Assembly (NCBI RefSeq): GCF_003576645.1
Contig: NC_044922.1
Span: forward strand, 12,073,326-12,137,325
Length of the DNA: 64,000 nt
Direction of reading: 5' to 3'
DNA from: Ipomoea triloba
Taxonomy: Eukaryota > Streptophyta > Magnoliopsida > Solanales > Convolvulaceae
In this document: one piece after another, positions 31,750 to 43,086 of the stretch
Layout: each line of letters opens with the position of its first letter
Numbering within the stretch: the stretch's first letter is position 1
Program-made: the position numbers and the translations under genes
The notes under the pieces: model-generated
What the model was told of the DNA's origin: nothing
The model's input: the letters and a program-made list of their open reading frames with translations, nothing else
Databases searched by the model: none

Positions 31750-34700
31750 TCAGAAGTCAAACTCTCCTGTTGCCTGAAAAGGAAATGTGCATTGAATAAG
31801 TAGGCCATTCCAAGATGCATAATTCACTACACAATTTTCAACACACTATAATATACCCCACCTTATTAAAGAGTATATCTTTGTTATTTATATGCATTAT
31901 ACCGTCCTTTAGAGTGCATTTCCACCTGCTCTTAGTACGGGTAACCTTACAAAACAAAAATAATTGCATCACTGTTACCATAGCTGTATAAAGTGCATGA
32001 CAAGATGAAGAGAATACAAACAGTCTGCCTTGCTTTTCCAGCATTATTATAGCCATAAAATGACATTAAAGAGAGTTTGATAAGGGAAAGGCAATAAGAA
32101 CAACCACTCTTGATTTTCCCACACAAACCAAAGTTCTTGAAGATGGGAAAGAAAAAGGGTAAATACCTTGTCAAACTGAGCCAAAACTAGATGAGCTGTG
32201 TTTAGATCCTCTCCTTGGTCTACATCATCCAAATCATCATCATCATTTTCATTCAAGGGCTCTTCATCATCGTCATCTACAGCATCATTTTGTGGGACTG
32301 GAGCAGGAGTAGGTGCTTGCATGTCTAAAAGACAGAAAATCAGCTCCAAATTTACGGGAGAACAATTTAAGCTGATGACACACTATCATATAAACACTGG
32401 ATCTTGAATTTACCTGGTGCAGGTGTATTTGCTACATTGTAGTCTTCATTGACAGCTCCTTGATAATTATAGATCTTTAATGTAAAATGAAGCAACCAAA
32501 GTTTGCCAGAAAAAAAAAATGTTAAATCACCAAGATTCTAATATGGTTCAATAAAAATTGAGAGGACAACTGACTTGTGAAAAGAAAAAATCAGAGAAAA
32601 AACATTGATTAGTGTAAAAAATGCCAGGAAAAACTGGAAGTAGAAAAATGAATATGAAAAGCTGAACATTATGAACTAGTACACTGACAAACATTCCATA
32701 CGCAAGTAAATTTAAGCAATAAATGCATACTGGAGGTTTTCATTAAATCCAAACATGTTATCTGATGATAAACCAAAACATACATTGGGTGTTGAGAGCA
32801 TTTCATCATAAGGATCAGGAATTGGACCATCCAGCTGAGGGATTCTTGAAATACTTAGCCCTTCTATCACTATCTCCTTCCCAGCAGCAACAGATCCATG
32901 CTGAATAGCACTACCTTGAACACTCTGAAAAGGACCACTTGGCAATTTAACAAGTTGTTTTGGACCACAAAATAGATGTATAACCAACACTAGAGGGAGG
33001 AAAAAAAAAGGTCCAATTTAATTCATGAAAACTCCTACCTATGATAGAAAGGAGTTACTTAAAAACCTTTACAGAACACAGACAAGATGTGAATCAAATT
33101 GTGTTGTTTTACTACTAATCCAACTAAAAAATGGAAGGTACTTGGTGTGGAGGTAAGACATTTCTCTTACAATTAACAGCCAATGAGAATAGCAAAAGTT
33201 ATAAATCAGCAATGGATAGATTAGCATCTAAAGACCACTCAAAAAAAACCCTGTCCCAACCCTCCTAAAATCTATGCTAGTCATTTAAGAGCACACGGTA
33301 CTCCACCAAGGACCTTGTAGCCTAATGACATAGGCCTGAGACACTAATATAAGAGATCTTAAGATTGATCTTCATTCCCTTGTATGTAAATAAAAAAGGA
33401 GCACATGATACTCCAGAAGCAGGAGTTAATTAAGTATAATTTTTTGTTACCAGGAACAACAGAAAAAAGACAATAACAAAATTGTAAAGAGAAGCAGAGC
33501 CTATGCATGCCCATAAGCTTCAGACCACAAGTGCACGTGCTAAATTCAACTGCTGGTGCCACAGAGTACTAAGACTGCAAAAAGAAACTGAACTTGTATT
33601 GAACCTGGGAAAATTATATCTATGTTCATAATAATGGGAGCTCAGTCTTTTGCTAATTCAGTCCCACAATATTGTACAACTTCAACCACCCCACTGTGGA
33701 ATACACAAACTAGATGCTGTAAAAACAGAAAGTCAATATACTCACCATAAAACTATGACTTGACCTCTTAATAACCTTTTTCTTTATAACTTGCAATTTG
33801 AATGGCTCTTACTTGCGAATAAGTTATTAGAGCTGTTGAAGCTTTAAAGCAATGGTCCTAATTATGCATGAACTTATGAGAATATATAATATATTCCACC
33901 TTTGGATCATAATATAATGCATCTCCAGCTCCATCTTGCTGTGGTATGTAACCACCAGGCTGATACTGTGAAGCAAAATCCCTTTTTCGCTTTCCAGAAG
34001 GAGGAACCATGAAAAAATCCTGCATTTGTCAAAATTATTTTTTAGTCCAATAATGAGCCTAGAGTAGCATCAATTTGAACAGGACATATGTTATGAGAAG
34101 CCTAAAGAACAAGAGAAATTAAGGTATATTTAAAGAGTAGTTGGTATTCCGGGAATAACATGATTAGTGAAACATGGAAATATAGTCAACTCCCTTATGT
34201 TGCTGTAAAGTATTAGACGTACCCTTTGATGCTATATTCCTATACGCAAAGATTATACAAATTTGGATTCTCATGTACATGATCCCATTACCATCACAAG
34301 CTTACTAAATGCTAAGAAAATTCAATTTCAACAATCTTGGACCTTCAAGTGGCATCAAGCATTTTGGATTTTTGGCTATCTTCCCTACTATTATTTAGAG
34401 GTTTTGTTACCCACGAAATTCTCCAACCATCTGAACTGAATAGAATTCTAATGATTCAAATCTTATTAAAAAAATATTAATCTTTATAAATTTAATACCC
34501 ACTTATACTGGTCAACCCAACACCTTTCGGCTTTCACACACATAAAAGTGTTGGGAAGTAGAAATAAGTGAGGAACAAAGACCACTGAACAACATTTTGC
34601 TTTTACAGGGTATTTGATAGAATCACGGTTAAATCAGACAGTTTAAAATTTCACCTGTGTCAAGGGTTGTTGTTGGGATGCTACTCGTTCACTATCTTCA

Positions 34701-36573
34701 CGTCCTTCAACGTAAGCTGCACAAAGGAAGAAACAGATTAAAGCATAAAACGTTGTACATAATAACGAAATATACATGCCAAATCAGTAGCCAAGATTAA
34801 CATCAAGGGGAGGAAGATAACTAAGCACAAAACAGTTTAAATAATAATGTCAGTAATATAGATGTCAAATCAGTTCACTTACCAACATTAACATCAAGAG
34901 GAGGCCTTTGGTTCATCCAAGTTGAGGGTGGTTGCTGCACAAATAAATATATCAATCCCAAGAGTTACTTCTGAACAGAGCCAATAGAATAGAATGGAGA
35001 AGCAAAATGAGGGACAACTTTCAATTATAATTTTTATAAAAGCAATGCAATAGAGGGATGGGAGAGTTAGTTGAAAACTAAGAACTTCCCTCTAATTTTC
35101 CCCCACCTTCTATATTGACTTATTGAGGTGGGTGAAACCAACTTAACTAAATTTATAAAAATTCTATAATGCCAAAAAAAAACTGTTTTTAATTGCTTCA
35201 TTATTTAGGGAAACAGATATCAAATAGTTTAGAACATTCTCATTTTTCCCTTTTTTGTTCTCAAACAAAACATGTATCTAGTCTATGATCCTATTTTCAT
35301 CCAAACACAAGCAAAGTTTACTCAAATTTTCATTCTTCTCAATTCAAATATACCATAAAGCTTTACCTCAAGTCCCAAAACATCATAGAAGAAAACTTAT
35401 TAAAAATATTCATATAATTATTTAGATTGGCAGACTAAACAGATTGCAGTGTTTACCATATAAGGGCTAGGCCTCCCTTGAGCAGGTTTAACATCGGGGA
35501 TATCATTCTCATTCACAGTAGAGTATTCATTGGGGGTTATTGGAGTGCCACCAGTAGGAATGTTATACAAAGAACTATCTGCTGTTCCTGGCGGTGTCTG
35601 AGCAGTTCCAGGTAATGGAGTTTGAACACCTGGCAATGGTGTAGGGGCCGGGGTTGGTAAAGGAGTCTACATTCACAAACACACAAAAAAAAAACCATTC
35701 AATATTCAAAACTTCCGAATTGCATTGTAAAGATGGACACAGAATGCTTAAAACTAACCGGAGGAAAAAGCAAATCAACAGTGGGAGTGTGGGCGGTTCC
35801 AGGTAGCGGTGTCTGAGCTGTTCCAGGCATAGGTGTTGGGGCTGGGGTGGGTAAAGGAGTCTATATAGATTCACAAACAGAAAAACAAAAGGCTCAATTT
35901 CCCAACTAGAGCTACTGCTGAATCCCAGAGCATGAGCAAAATACAGCCAAATTCCATTGACAAAAAGGAAACAGCATAAAACTTACCGGAGGAAACAGTA
36001 AATCAGCAGTGGGAGTTTCATACTCCTCACTGCCTTCGTAGGGTACATTAAGGTCATGCACAGGGGTGATTGGACCGCCGGGTACCGCTTTCGGAGCGGA
36101 GTTCCTCTCAATCGGACCCAATATAGCCCCAGCTTGCATCATTTTCATCTCCCAAATCTATAAAATCCACATAAACTTATCAACTAAAATCTCCGAAAAT
36201 TAACCCCACACTCCGATAGATCTACAGAAAACGTATTAGCCCTAGACGGGTTCAGATCGATCCACAACCAAGTACCATAATCAAATTCCCACATTACACC
36301 CGACAAAAACCGAATACTAAGTAAGTATTCCACTAAATTCAAACCAGAAAAGCACCCGATACACATACGATTGTAGCCACACACGAAATCGAATACAAAT
36401 TCCGAGCAACAAAAAAAAAATCAAAAATAAATTAAGAGAAAGACGATTACTCCTTGGAGCTCGTTGAGGACGCTTTCTCCGGGACCACCATTGTTGATGA
36501 ACTCATCGCGGACCTTATTTATGACGTCCTCAATAACATGGATGTAAACATTGCTGGTATTGGAACTAGCCAT
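31750..36573 (-). CDS. TFIIA-L: Transcription initiation factor IIA large subunit (TFIIA alpha/beta)
   Basis: There are twelve coding exons, all with GT-AG borders and matching phases: 36573-36451, 36157-35987, 35860-35759, 35666-35457, 34934-34883, 34716-34655, 34019-33900, 32924-32784, 32474-32414, 32324-32167, 31945-31862 and 31773-31750, giving 435 aa. The N-terminus (VYIHVIEDVINKVRDEF) forms the four-helix bundle with the small subunit. A long Pro/Thr-rich spacer follows, then an acidic stretch (DDDDEEPLNENDDDD). The C-terminal beta-barrel part (LVLAQFDKVTRTKSRWKC ... ILFNKATGEFDF) contacts TBP and DNA. TFIIA stabilises TBP on the TATA box for RNA polymerase II in the nucleus. Exons 3 and 4 share a repeated Pro/Thr block. 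All known parts are present, so the gene looks functional. Confidence 0.95.
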
Positions 36574-36860
36574 TTCTCCACACCTCAAATCCTCGGGAAA
36601 ATCGGGAAGAAAGCAGCAATTAGGAGAATCGAACACTGGAGTCCCGAGATGCGGGGGTTAAGGTGGTCTGCAGGTTGGAGTGACGGCGGTGAAGGCGGGG
36701 GGAGACGGAGGAGGAGGGGGAGGAGGGAGGAGAGGGGAAGAAGAGACAGGGGGCGGAACAGAAACGGAGAATAAAGAGTGGAATATAAATAGGTTTGCAT
36801 CCGTTTATATGCGTGAGCCCACGTGGCGAGATCTGATAACTCCGACATTTCGGTTCTGTT
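36574..36860 (-). promoter_or_regulatory. Promoter and leader of the TFIIA-L gene
   Basis: On the minus strand a G-box CACGTG (36820-36825) is followed by a TATA-like CTATTTATATTCC (about 36782-36794) and then by a CT-rich, GC-richer leader up to the ATG at 36573. The spacing fits a plant RNA polymerase II promoter with a leader of roughly 170 bases. Confidence 0.6.
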
Positions 36861-37294
36861 TTAAGGAAAAACTTCGAATTTCACTATATCGTTGCTGCCA
36901 CCACACACCGCCATTATCCAGCTCTTGTGGGCCTGGCCCCCTTCGGGATCATTGGGCTTTGATATCAGTGTTAGCTAATTGGCCGGTTTCATTCTAGCCC
37001 AAATTGAGTTTTGTGGACCTACACCTACTACAAAATATTACAGGAGTCACTTACTTTCATTCTCTATTTTTCTTTTTCCAGTTTTTCATTTCTCCAACTT
37101 TTTCATTTTTCTAATTTTCTTATTTTATTTTACAAATTTAATTTTAAAATATATAGATTTATTAAACTAATACTAAATGTGTAAAAGGTAACAAAAGTTA
37201 ATACAAAAGGAGAAGAGTGCTACCGTGCGAGACTGCGAGGGTTTAATCCTCCGTCCTCAGGGTGAACCACTATTTATTGAGCATATATATAATA
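36861..37294. other. Intergenic, no gene seen
   Basis: The first part is moderately GC-rich (GTGGGCCTGGCCCCC near 36926). The rest is a T-rich stretch. No reading frame or repeat is recognised. Confidence 0.5.
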
Positions 37295-37823
37295 GACTCT
37301 CGCCCATTTTTTGTCCTACTGTTATTGGGGCATTGCCAATTTTAGTCCACTTCATTAATTTTTGCCACATTGCGACCAGTCTTATTTAGTCATTGCCACT
37401 TTTAGTCCACCGTTAAAATTCCCGTCAAATGGTCGTCCAAAACAGGGGTAATTTTGTCTTTTCATGTTTTGGTCATCTCCTTTACCCTTTGTAGTGGTTT
37501 TCCTTACACATTTTCATCCAATGGAGACCTAAATCTTTCTATGCGGCGTCTCCTATTTTGGACGACTGCAAAGGGTAAAGGAGAAAGGAGAAAGGGACGA
37601 TTACAAATGTGTAAGGAAAACCACTGCAAAGGATAAAAGAGATGACCAAAGCATGAAAAGACAAAAATACCCCTGTTTTGGACGGCCATTTGACGAGAAT
37701 TTTAACGGTGGACTAAAAGTGGCAAGGATTAAATAAGACTGGCCACAATGTGGCAAAAATTAATCAAGTGGACTAAAATTGGCAATGCCTCAATAACAGT
37801 AGGACCAAAAATGACAATAACTC
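37295..37823. mobile_element. Palindromic Mutator-type element
   Basis: It is 529 bp, with inverted arms of about 200 bp each carrying phrases such as TTTTAGTCCAC and GACTAAAA. A perfect 9-bp TSD, TATATAATA, stands at 37286-37294 and 37824-37832. No protein is encoded. The ends are related to those of the elements at 21350 and 43087 (a TTTTTGGTCC-like block). Confidence 0.85.
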
Positions 37824-38654
37824 TATATAATATATAAACATAAATGTACAATCCAACTATCCGCTTAAATTTTTAATTGAGATCCATGGAGCACATGCTT
37901 CAATATTCAAGCATGTTTTTTCATTCCTCCATTTGGAGAAATCCATTTATCACTTTTCCAAAAACAATGAAAAAGTGGGGAAGAGGAGTGAGTTTAATAA
38001 ACAAGTTTTTCATTTTCCATTTTTCACTTCTCTAATTTCTTGATTTGTAGAAGATTCTCCCATTTTTCATTTTGGTAAACAACCCCTATAATTGCTAATA
38101 AAAGATACAAATGGTACACTCTTTGTATAATTGTATTTGTATTTATCATTTGAGTAATGCTAGGAACCAATTCCCTTTTCACAACATTCCTTTACCACCT
38201 GAGTTAGAAAAAAACTAAATCATTATTTCTACAAATAAAAATGTTCTATTAAATATATTTTTTTTATTTAGTATGCCATTTAATTGAGTAATATATATGA
38301 GTGAACAGAGGTAAAAATGTAAGGTGGAAAAGAAGCATTGTCCTTATCTTTTTCAACTATAACGGAGGCAATAGTTTAAAGCATAACTATACAACAACAA
38401 TGTTCTTAAAAGAGTTATCTATATACGAGCTTGATCGACACATTTTTGAGATTATCCTTAATGGGACTCAATCGGTACTAAACTGTATTAGTCTCATCTT
38501 ACAATATGTAAATACTAGTATTATATTGACCATGATTTGGTCTCAAATACAATTCCAAACCCAACTTGACTGTTCAAAGTTATGTAGGGTTGACTTGTAC
38601 TCTCATAATTAGAACCAAATATAAATATCGGTATATGTGAGTAACACAACGTAA
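37824..38654. other. Intergenic, no gene seen
   Basis: AT-rich DNA. One 103-codon frame at 38301-38612 shows no recognisable domain and is probably chance. Confidence 0.5.
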
Positions 38655-38959
38655 GAACAACATCAATAGTGAGGTTTTTGGGATGGTTTTTGAGGTGCCA
38701 ATTATGAGAGAGATAAGGGAAAGAGAAGAAGGGAAAAAATAATAATTAATTTTTTTAAAAAAAAAATAGTGTTGGGCTCTAGCTTTGTGCGAGCACAAAA
38801 TTCCTAAATTTTGGTGGGTCCCACAATATGATAAAAACCAAGGTTCTTACCGGGAGAGGTTTCTCTCTCTCTCTCTCTCTCTCTCTTCTCACCCTCTCTC
38901 CCCCTCTAAGCTTCCTTTCTCAAAAACCTTTCTAGCAAAAACTACTATTGGTGATGCCC
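38655..38959. mobile_element. PIF/Harbinger-like MITE
   Basis: The ends GAACAACATCAATAGTGAGG and GGGCATCACCAATAGTAG (the second on the opposite strand) are imperfect inverted repeats, flanked on both sides by TAA. The interior has a CT microsatellite (38861-38886). Length and TSD fit this MITE class. Confidence 0.6.
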
Positions 38960-39062
38960 TAATAACATTATACTCCGTAGCTTTTATATGTTGTACTCCA
39001 TATATGTACTTCCTTACCTCTAAACTCATAAACCAAACGTCCCTATATAACGCTCAAATTAT

Positions 39063-39325
39063 TACTCACTCTGTCTCATTTCACCTGTCCTATTTACTAT
39101 TCATTGGTCAAATCAAATCTTTCTTTATTGCTTATTTTCTTTAGTAATTTTTTTTTTATTTTTAAATTTAATTTTTTGTGTTTAATAGTACTTTTAATGT
39201 AGTTTCTAAATATATAAATTTTATATATTAATGCTAAACTTAATATTATAAAAAATTAGATTAAAAATAATTTCAGTCAAGTCTCGTTAAACGAATTAGA
39301 CAACCAAAATTGAGAAGAGGTAGTA
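39063..39325. mobile_element. Stowaway-like MITE
   Basis: The left end TACTCACTCTGTCTCATTT and the right end, reverse-complemented TACTACCTCTTCTCAATTT, pair imperfectly and are flanked by TA. It is about 263 bp, AT-rich and non-coding. The ends resemble the CTCTGTCTCATTT-type ends of Tc1/mariner-derived plant MITEs. Confidence 0.55.
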
Positions 39326-39967
39326 TATTGTATTCCATACTATCACGGGATTTCAAGTTTGACTCCTAATAAAACCATCCTATTGGCTTTATTAATTTGA
39401 ACCGGCCAGCTATAAACAACATATATAAATTGATTTACCCCTTGTGGTCATTTATTAACTAGAGTCACCCCACCGCCTTTACTTAATAAACACCCTGGGA
39501 TAGTAACCGTGGATATTTCTCATCACCCAAAAAAATAAATTAATTAATCACAACTTCAACACCACATACACATAGTCTATCATATTACTTTACCAGCAAT
39601 GCTACAATTAAAGAAATAACAGATGGAATAAAAGCGTCACATGTATGTAAAGATCAGATTGATAATTATATGTAGTGTGATGATGGAATAATGTATACAT
39701 GGATGGTGTGATTACAGTTGGGAGGAAAATGTGAGAAATGTTACATATATATAATGTGTCATCACGAGAAAATCATATATTTCCATGCATGATACATACT
39801 TCCATCACGTCCAAAACAACATAGTAATAAACACATGATTGCCAGAACTTTGATCTGTTTATTGCTCTTAGCTTCTTCATAAGAAATAATCGATCAAAAA
39901 CTACTGAGACGACAGATCAAATTCTATAGTTGCTGCAAAAATTAAATTTACTGCGCCGCCGCTTATC
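39326..39967 (+). promoter_or_regulatory. Upstream region of the glycosyltransferase gene
   Basis: AT-rich DNA. No clear TATA box can be fixed; TACATATATATAATG near 39742 is one candidate. Nothing else is recognised. Confidence 0.3.
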
Positions 39968-42446
39968 ATGGGTTGGACGACAGCGCCGCCGCAGCTCCAA
40001 AAGATCACGCCGTTATCCTCCAAAGTCCTGACCGGAAAAATCTTTAAGTTGCTGGCGATTTCTGGAATAATCGTATACGTTATCTACATTTTACTCCCGA
40101 TTCATCCGTGCTGTTACTCTTCCACGATCTTCAACAGTTACTTGACCCACAGGCGTCACGCGGAACCCGACAACCTTAATCGCCCCGCCGCCACGAACCT
40201 CAGCCACGTAGTGTTCGGAATAACGAGCTCCGTGAAAACATGGAAGAGCAAGAAATGGTACGCGGAGTCATGGTGGAGGCCGAACACAACGCGCGGGTAC
40301 GTGTTCTTGGACGGGCCCCCGGGGCGGGGACGGTGGGCGGCGTCTTCGCCGCCGTTCAGGGTGTCGGAGGACACGTCGAGGTACAGAGCGTACGACAAGC
40401 ACCCACTGAAGCACGCGATCAGGATGTCGCGTGCGGTGGTGGAGGCGTTCAGGGAGGGGAAGGAGGGGGCGCGGTGGTTCGTTCTGTGCGACGACGACAC
40501 GGTGTTCTTTGTGGAGAATTTGGTGAGGGTTTTGGGGAAGTATGATCACGGCGGCTACTTGTACGTGGGGATGAACTCCGAGTGCCACACTTCCAATTGG
40601 CTTTACTCGTTTGGCATGGCGTTTGGCGGCGGCGGATTTGCTCTCAGTTACCCTCTTGCGGAGGCGGTTGTGAAGAATATGGATATTTGTCTCCAAAGGT
40701 ATCCCACTCTCTATGGAAGTGACCATATTTTGCAGTCTTGTGTGGCTGACTTGGGAGTTTCTCTCACTCAAGAAAAGGGATTTCATCAGGTAATCTTATA
40801 AATTATTAATGTTTTGAAAAAAATATAAACATTAATTTATTGAGATTTTAAGTCATCTCTAAGTCTGTCAAGCATCTTGTGTTTAGATGACATGCAGTGA
40901 CTCTGAGATTATGAGATCAAAAATATACAGATACTACAATGTAATAGAGTCAGTAACATTAAAAATATATATATATATATATATATCTCTAAGTCTAAGA
41001 TTTCATGACTATAAACTTATTAATTGTATACACATATGTATACAGATAGATCTGCATAGTGACATCTCAGGCTTTCTGTCAGCGCATCCACAGTCTCCTC
41101 TGGTCACCCTCCACCACCTGGATTTCGTGGACCCAATATTCCCCACCATGGACCGCTACGAGGGACTAAACCATCTGATGAAGGCAGCAAAAGCAGACCA
41201 ATCCAGGCTACTGCAGCAAAGCATATGCTATCACAGGCAAAAGAATTGGACTTTCTCTGTATCCTGGGGCTACTCTGTTCATCTCTACGAAGCCATCCTC
41301 CCCCAAAGCCTGCTGCGGAAGCCACTGCAGACCTTCACTCCTTGGAGCAAATCTGCCACGCCCTTCTTCGTCTTCAACACCAGAATCCCCTCCAACAATC
41401 CCTGTGAGGCTCCCCACGTCTTCTTCTTTGACTCCGTGGAGAATCGGGACTACAGCTTCATAACCAGGTATACCCAGAAGAAGAAGCGCGGCTTGCCGGC
41501 TTGCTCCCTTAACGGCACCCATTCTGCGAGTCATGTGCCTGAGATTCGTGTTGTTTCGCCTTTATGGGAACTGGACTGGGTGAGTAAGGCTGCCTCCATT
41601 GCTTAACTTTAATTCTTGACTTTATTGCTACAGGGATAATTGCACTTTTCGTCCCTAAATTATACAGTAATTGTAGAATTCGTTACTAAGTGTTGATTAT
41701 TCTTATTTTTCATTACTAAGTTATTATTGGCGTTGCACTTTTTGTCTGTGCTCACTTTTCATTTCTAAAATATATTAAAATTGTAAATTTCGTCTCTAAT
41801 GTTTATTAGTAAAAGGACGAAAATTGTAACATCAATGATAATTTAGTGAAGAAAAGTGAGTATGATCAACACTTATAAACGAATTCTACAATTACTCTAT
41901 AACTTAAAAACGAAAAGTGCAATCTTTTCTAAATATATTCTAATGAATAAAAATAGGTCTTATCATTTGATTTTTAAAATAACAATTATGTGACCTACCA
42001 ACTAAACTACTTTGTCCTTGATTATATATATATAGAAGGTGTACCCAACATGGGTCCTAGGCAAGGGCCAGCCTGTCCTAGCCTAGTAGCAGCGAAAGTA
42101 ATACTTGTATTAGCGATTGAAATATCTTCGGCGAGTATTTTCTTAATTGTGTTGAACGGTACTGCAGTCCCTGAAAGGAAAAGATTAGAAGTTTTGTTCC
42201 ACACTTTTAAAAAGCTATAAAGTGTTGTGCATATAAGATTATTTTTTATTAGTATGAATACTATAAATTATATATACTATAAATTGTATGTCTTATATCC
42301 GATCAATATATATAGACTCAAATAATTATAATTTCCATTATCAGGTTGGGAGCGGAAGAGAATGCTGTGAAGTTATGTCTACAGATGAAAAGAATGCAAC
42401 AGAAATCAGGATAAGTGAGTGCATCAAGGATAGCATCATTCTTTGA
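39968..42446 (+). CDS. DUF604 family glycosyltransferase (Fringe/beta-1,3-glycosyltransferase-like)
   Basis: There are three exons, 39968-40789, 41046-41579 and 42345-42446, all GT-AG in phase 0, giving 485 aa. A cytosolic tail precedes one membrane anchor (residues about 24-46), as in type II Golgi enzymes. The lumenal catalytic part holds HVVFGITSS, WYAESWW, the metal-binding DDD at 175-177 within FVLCDDDTVFF, and SFGMAFGGGGFALSYPLA. Exon 2 continues with FHQIDLHSDISGFLSAHP and a Trp-rich end. This is the usual layout of the plant DUF604 family, which transfers a sugar with the aid of a DxD motif; the acceptor is unknown. Length and completeness are normal. Exon 1 is clearly more GC-rich than its surroundings. 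Confidence 0.93.
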
Positions 42447-43077
42447 ATATCATTAATTAATTCCATTTTCTTAATAATATTGTGTAAACAAACAGTTGTC
42501 AATTAATCAGGATCAACGAGTGCATCAACTGCATGCACTTTAATTTTTATTATTAATAATTATCTGCTGTTATAAATTGTTATATTATAAATATCTATTT
42601 ATTGTGATTTATTCTTCCTCTAAGGAGTTAACATTGTAAGTTTCTCTCGTCCCTTTTTGTGGTCTATATAAAGGCACATATCTCTTCGAATAAAATAATC
42701 TTCCTCACTAATTTTACTCTCTTCTTTAGTTGCTCTCTTTCTATTATTTCATATTTCATAACACGTTATCAACATTAGTGCTTTATATTTTGGAACCGTT
42801 GTTTTTCCAATGTATGTTTTACATATCTATTACTCCGTATGATTTATGATAATGTTAATGTTAATATAATGACTAGTACTAAAGTATTATCTCGTACCAT
42901 GAACTATACCGAATTGTTCATGCTGCACCATGATATTTCATAACATATATTTTGATTTATTTACCATTATTTTTTTTCGCCTAACATTTTTTACAAATTT
43001 CCCAGTTACCATGATGACATGACACTAGTTATTAGTTAATGTGGACCTTCTTTTTAAGTCAATCCCCCAATTTCTAA
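42447..43077. other. Intergenic with possible LTR remnant
   Basis: At 42600-42790 a TATATAAAGG box, a CT-rich stretch and AACACGTTATCAACATTAGTG resemble the end of a plant LTR followed by an internal start region, but no partner LTR or coding sequence is found. The remainder is plain AT-rich DNA. Confidence 0.3.
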
Positions 43078-43086
43078 TATAAATAA

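Noticed and set aside
36454..36774. Plus-strand 106-codon frame opposite the first TFIIA-L exon
   Set aside because: It is antisense to a real exon and then Arg/Gly-rich because of the CT-rich leader.
38301..38612. 103-codon frame between TFIIA-L and the glycosyltransferase
   Set aside because: AT-rich, no motif, no promoter or splice context.
40268..40786. Long minus-strand frame in the glycosyltransferase exon 1
   Set aside because: It is an antisense shadow in GC-rich coding DNA. The plus strand has the DDD motif, splice sites and membrane anchor.
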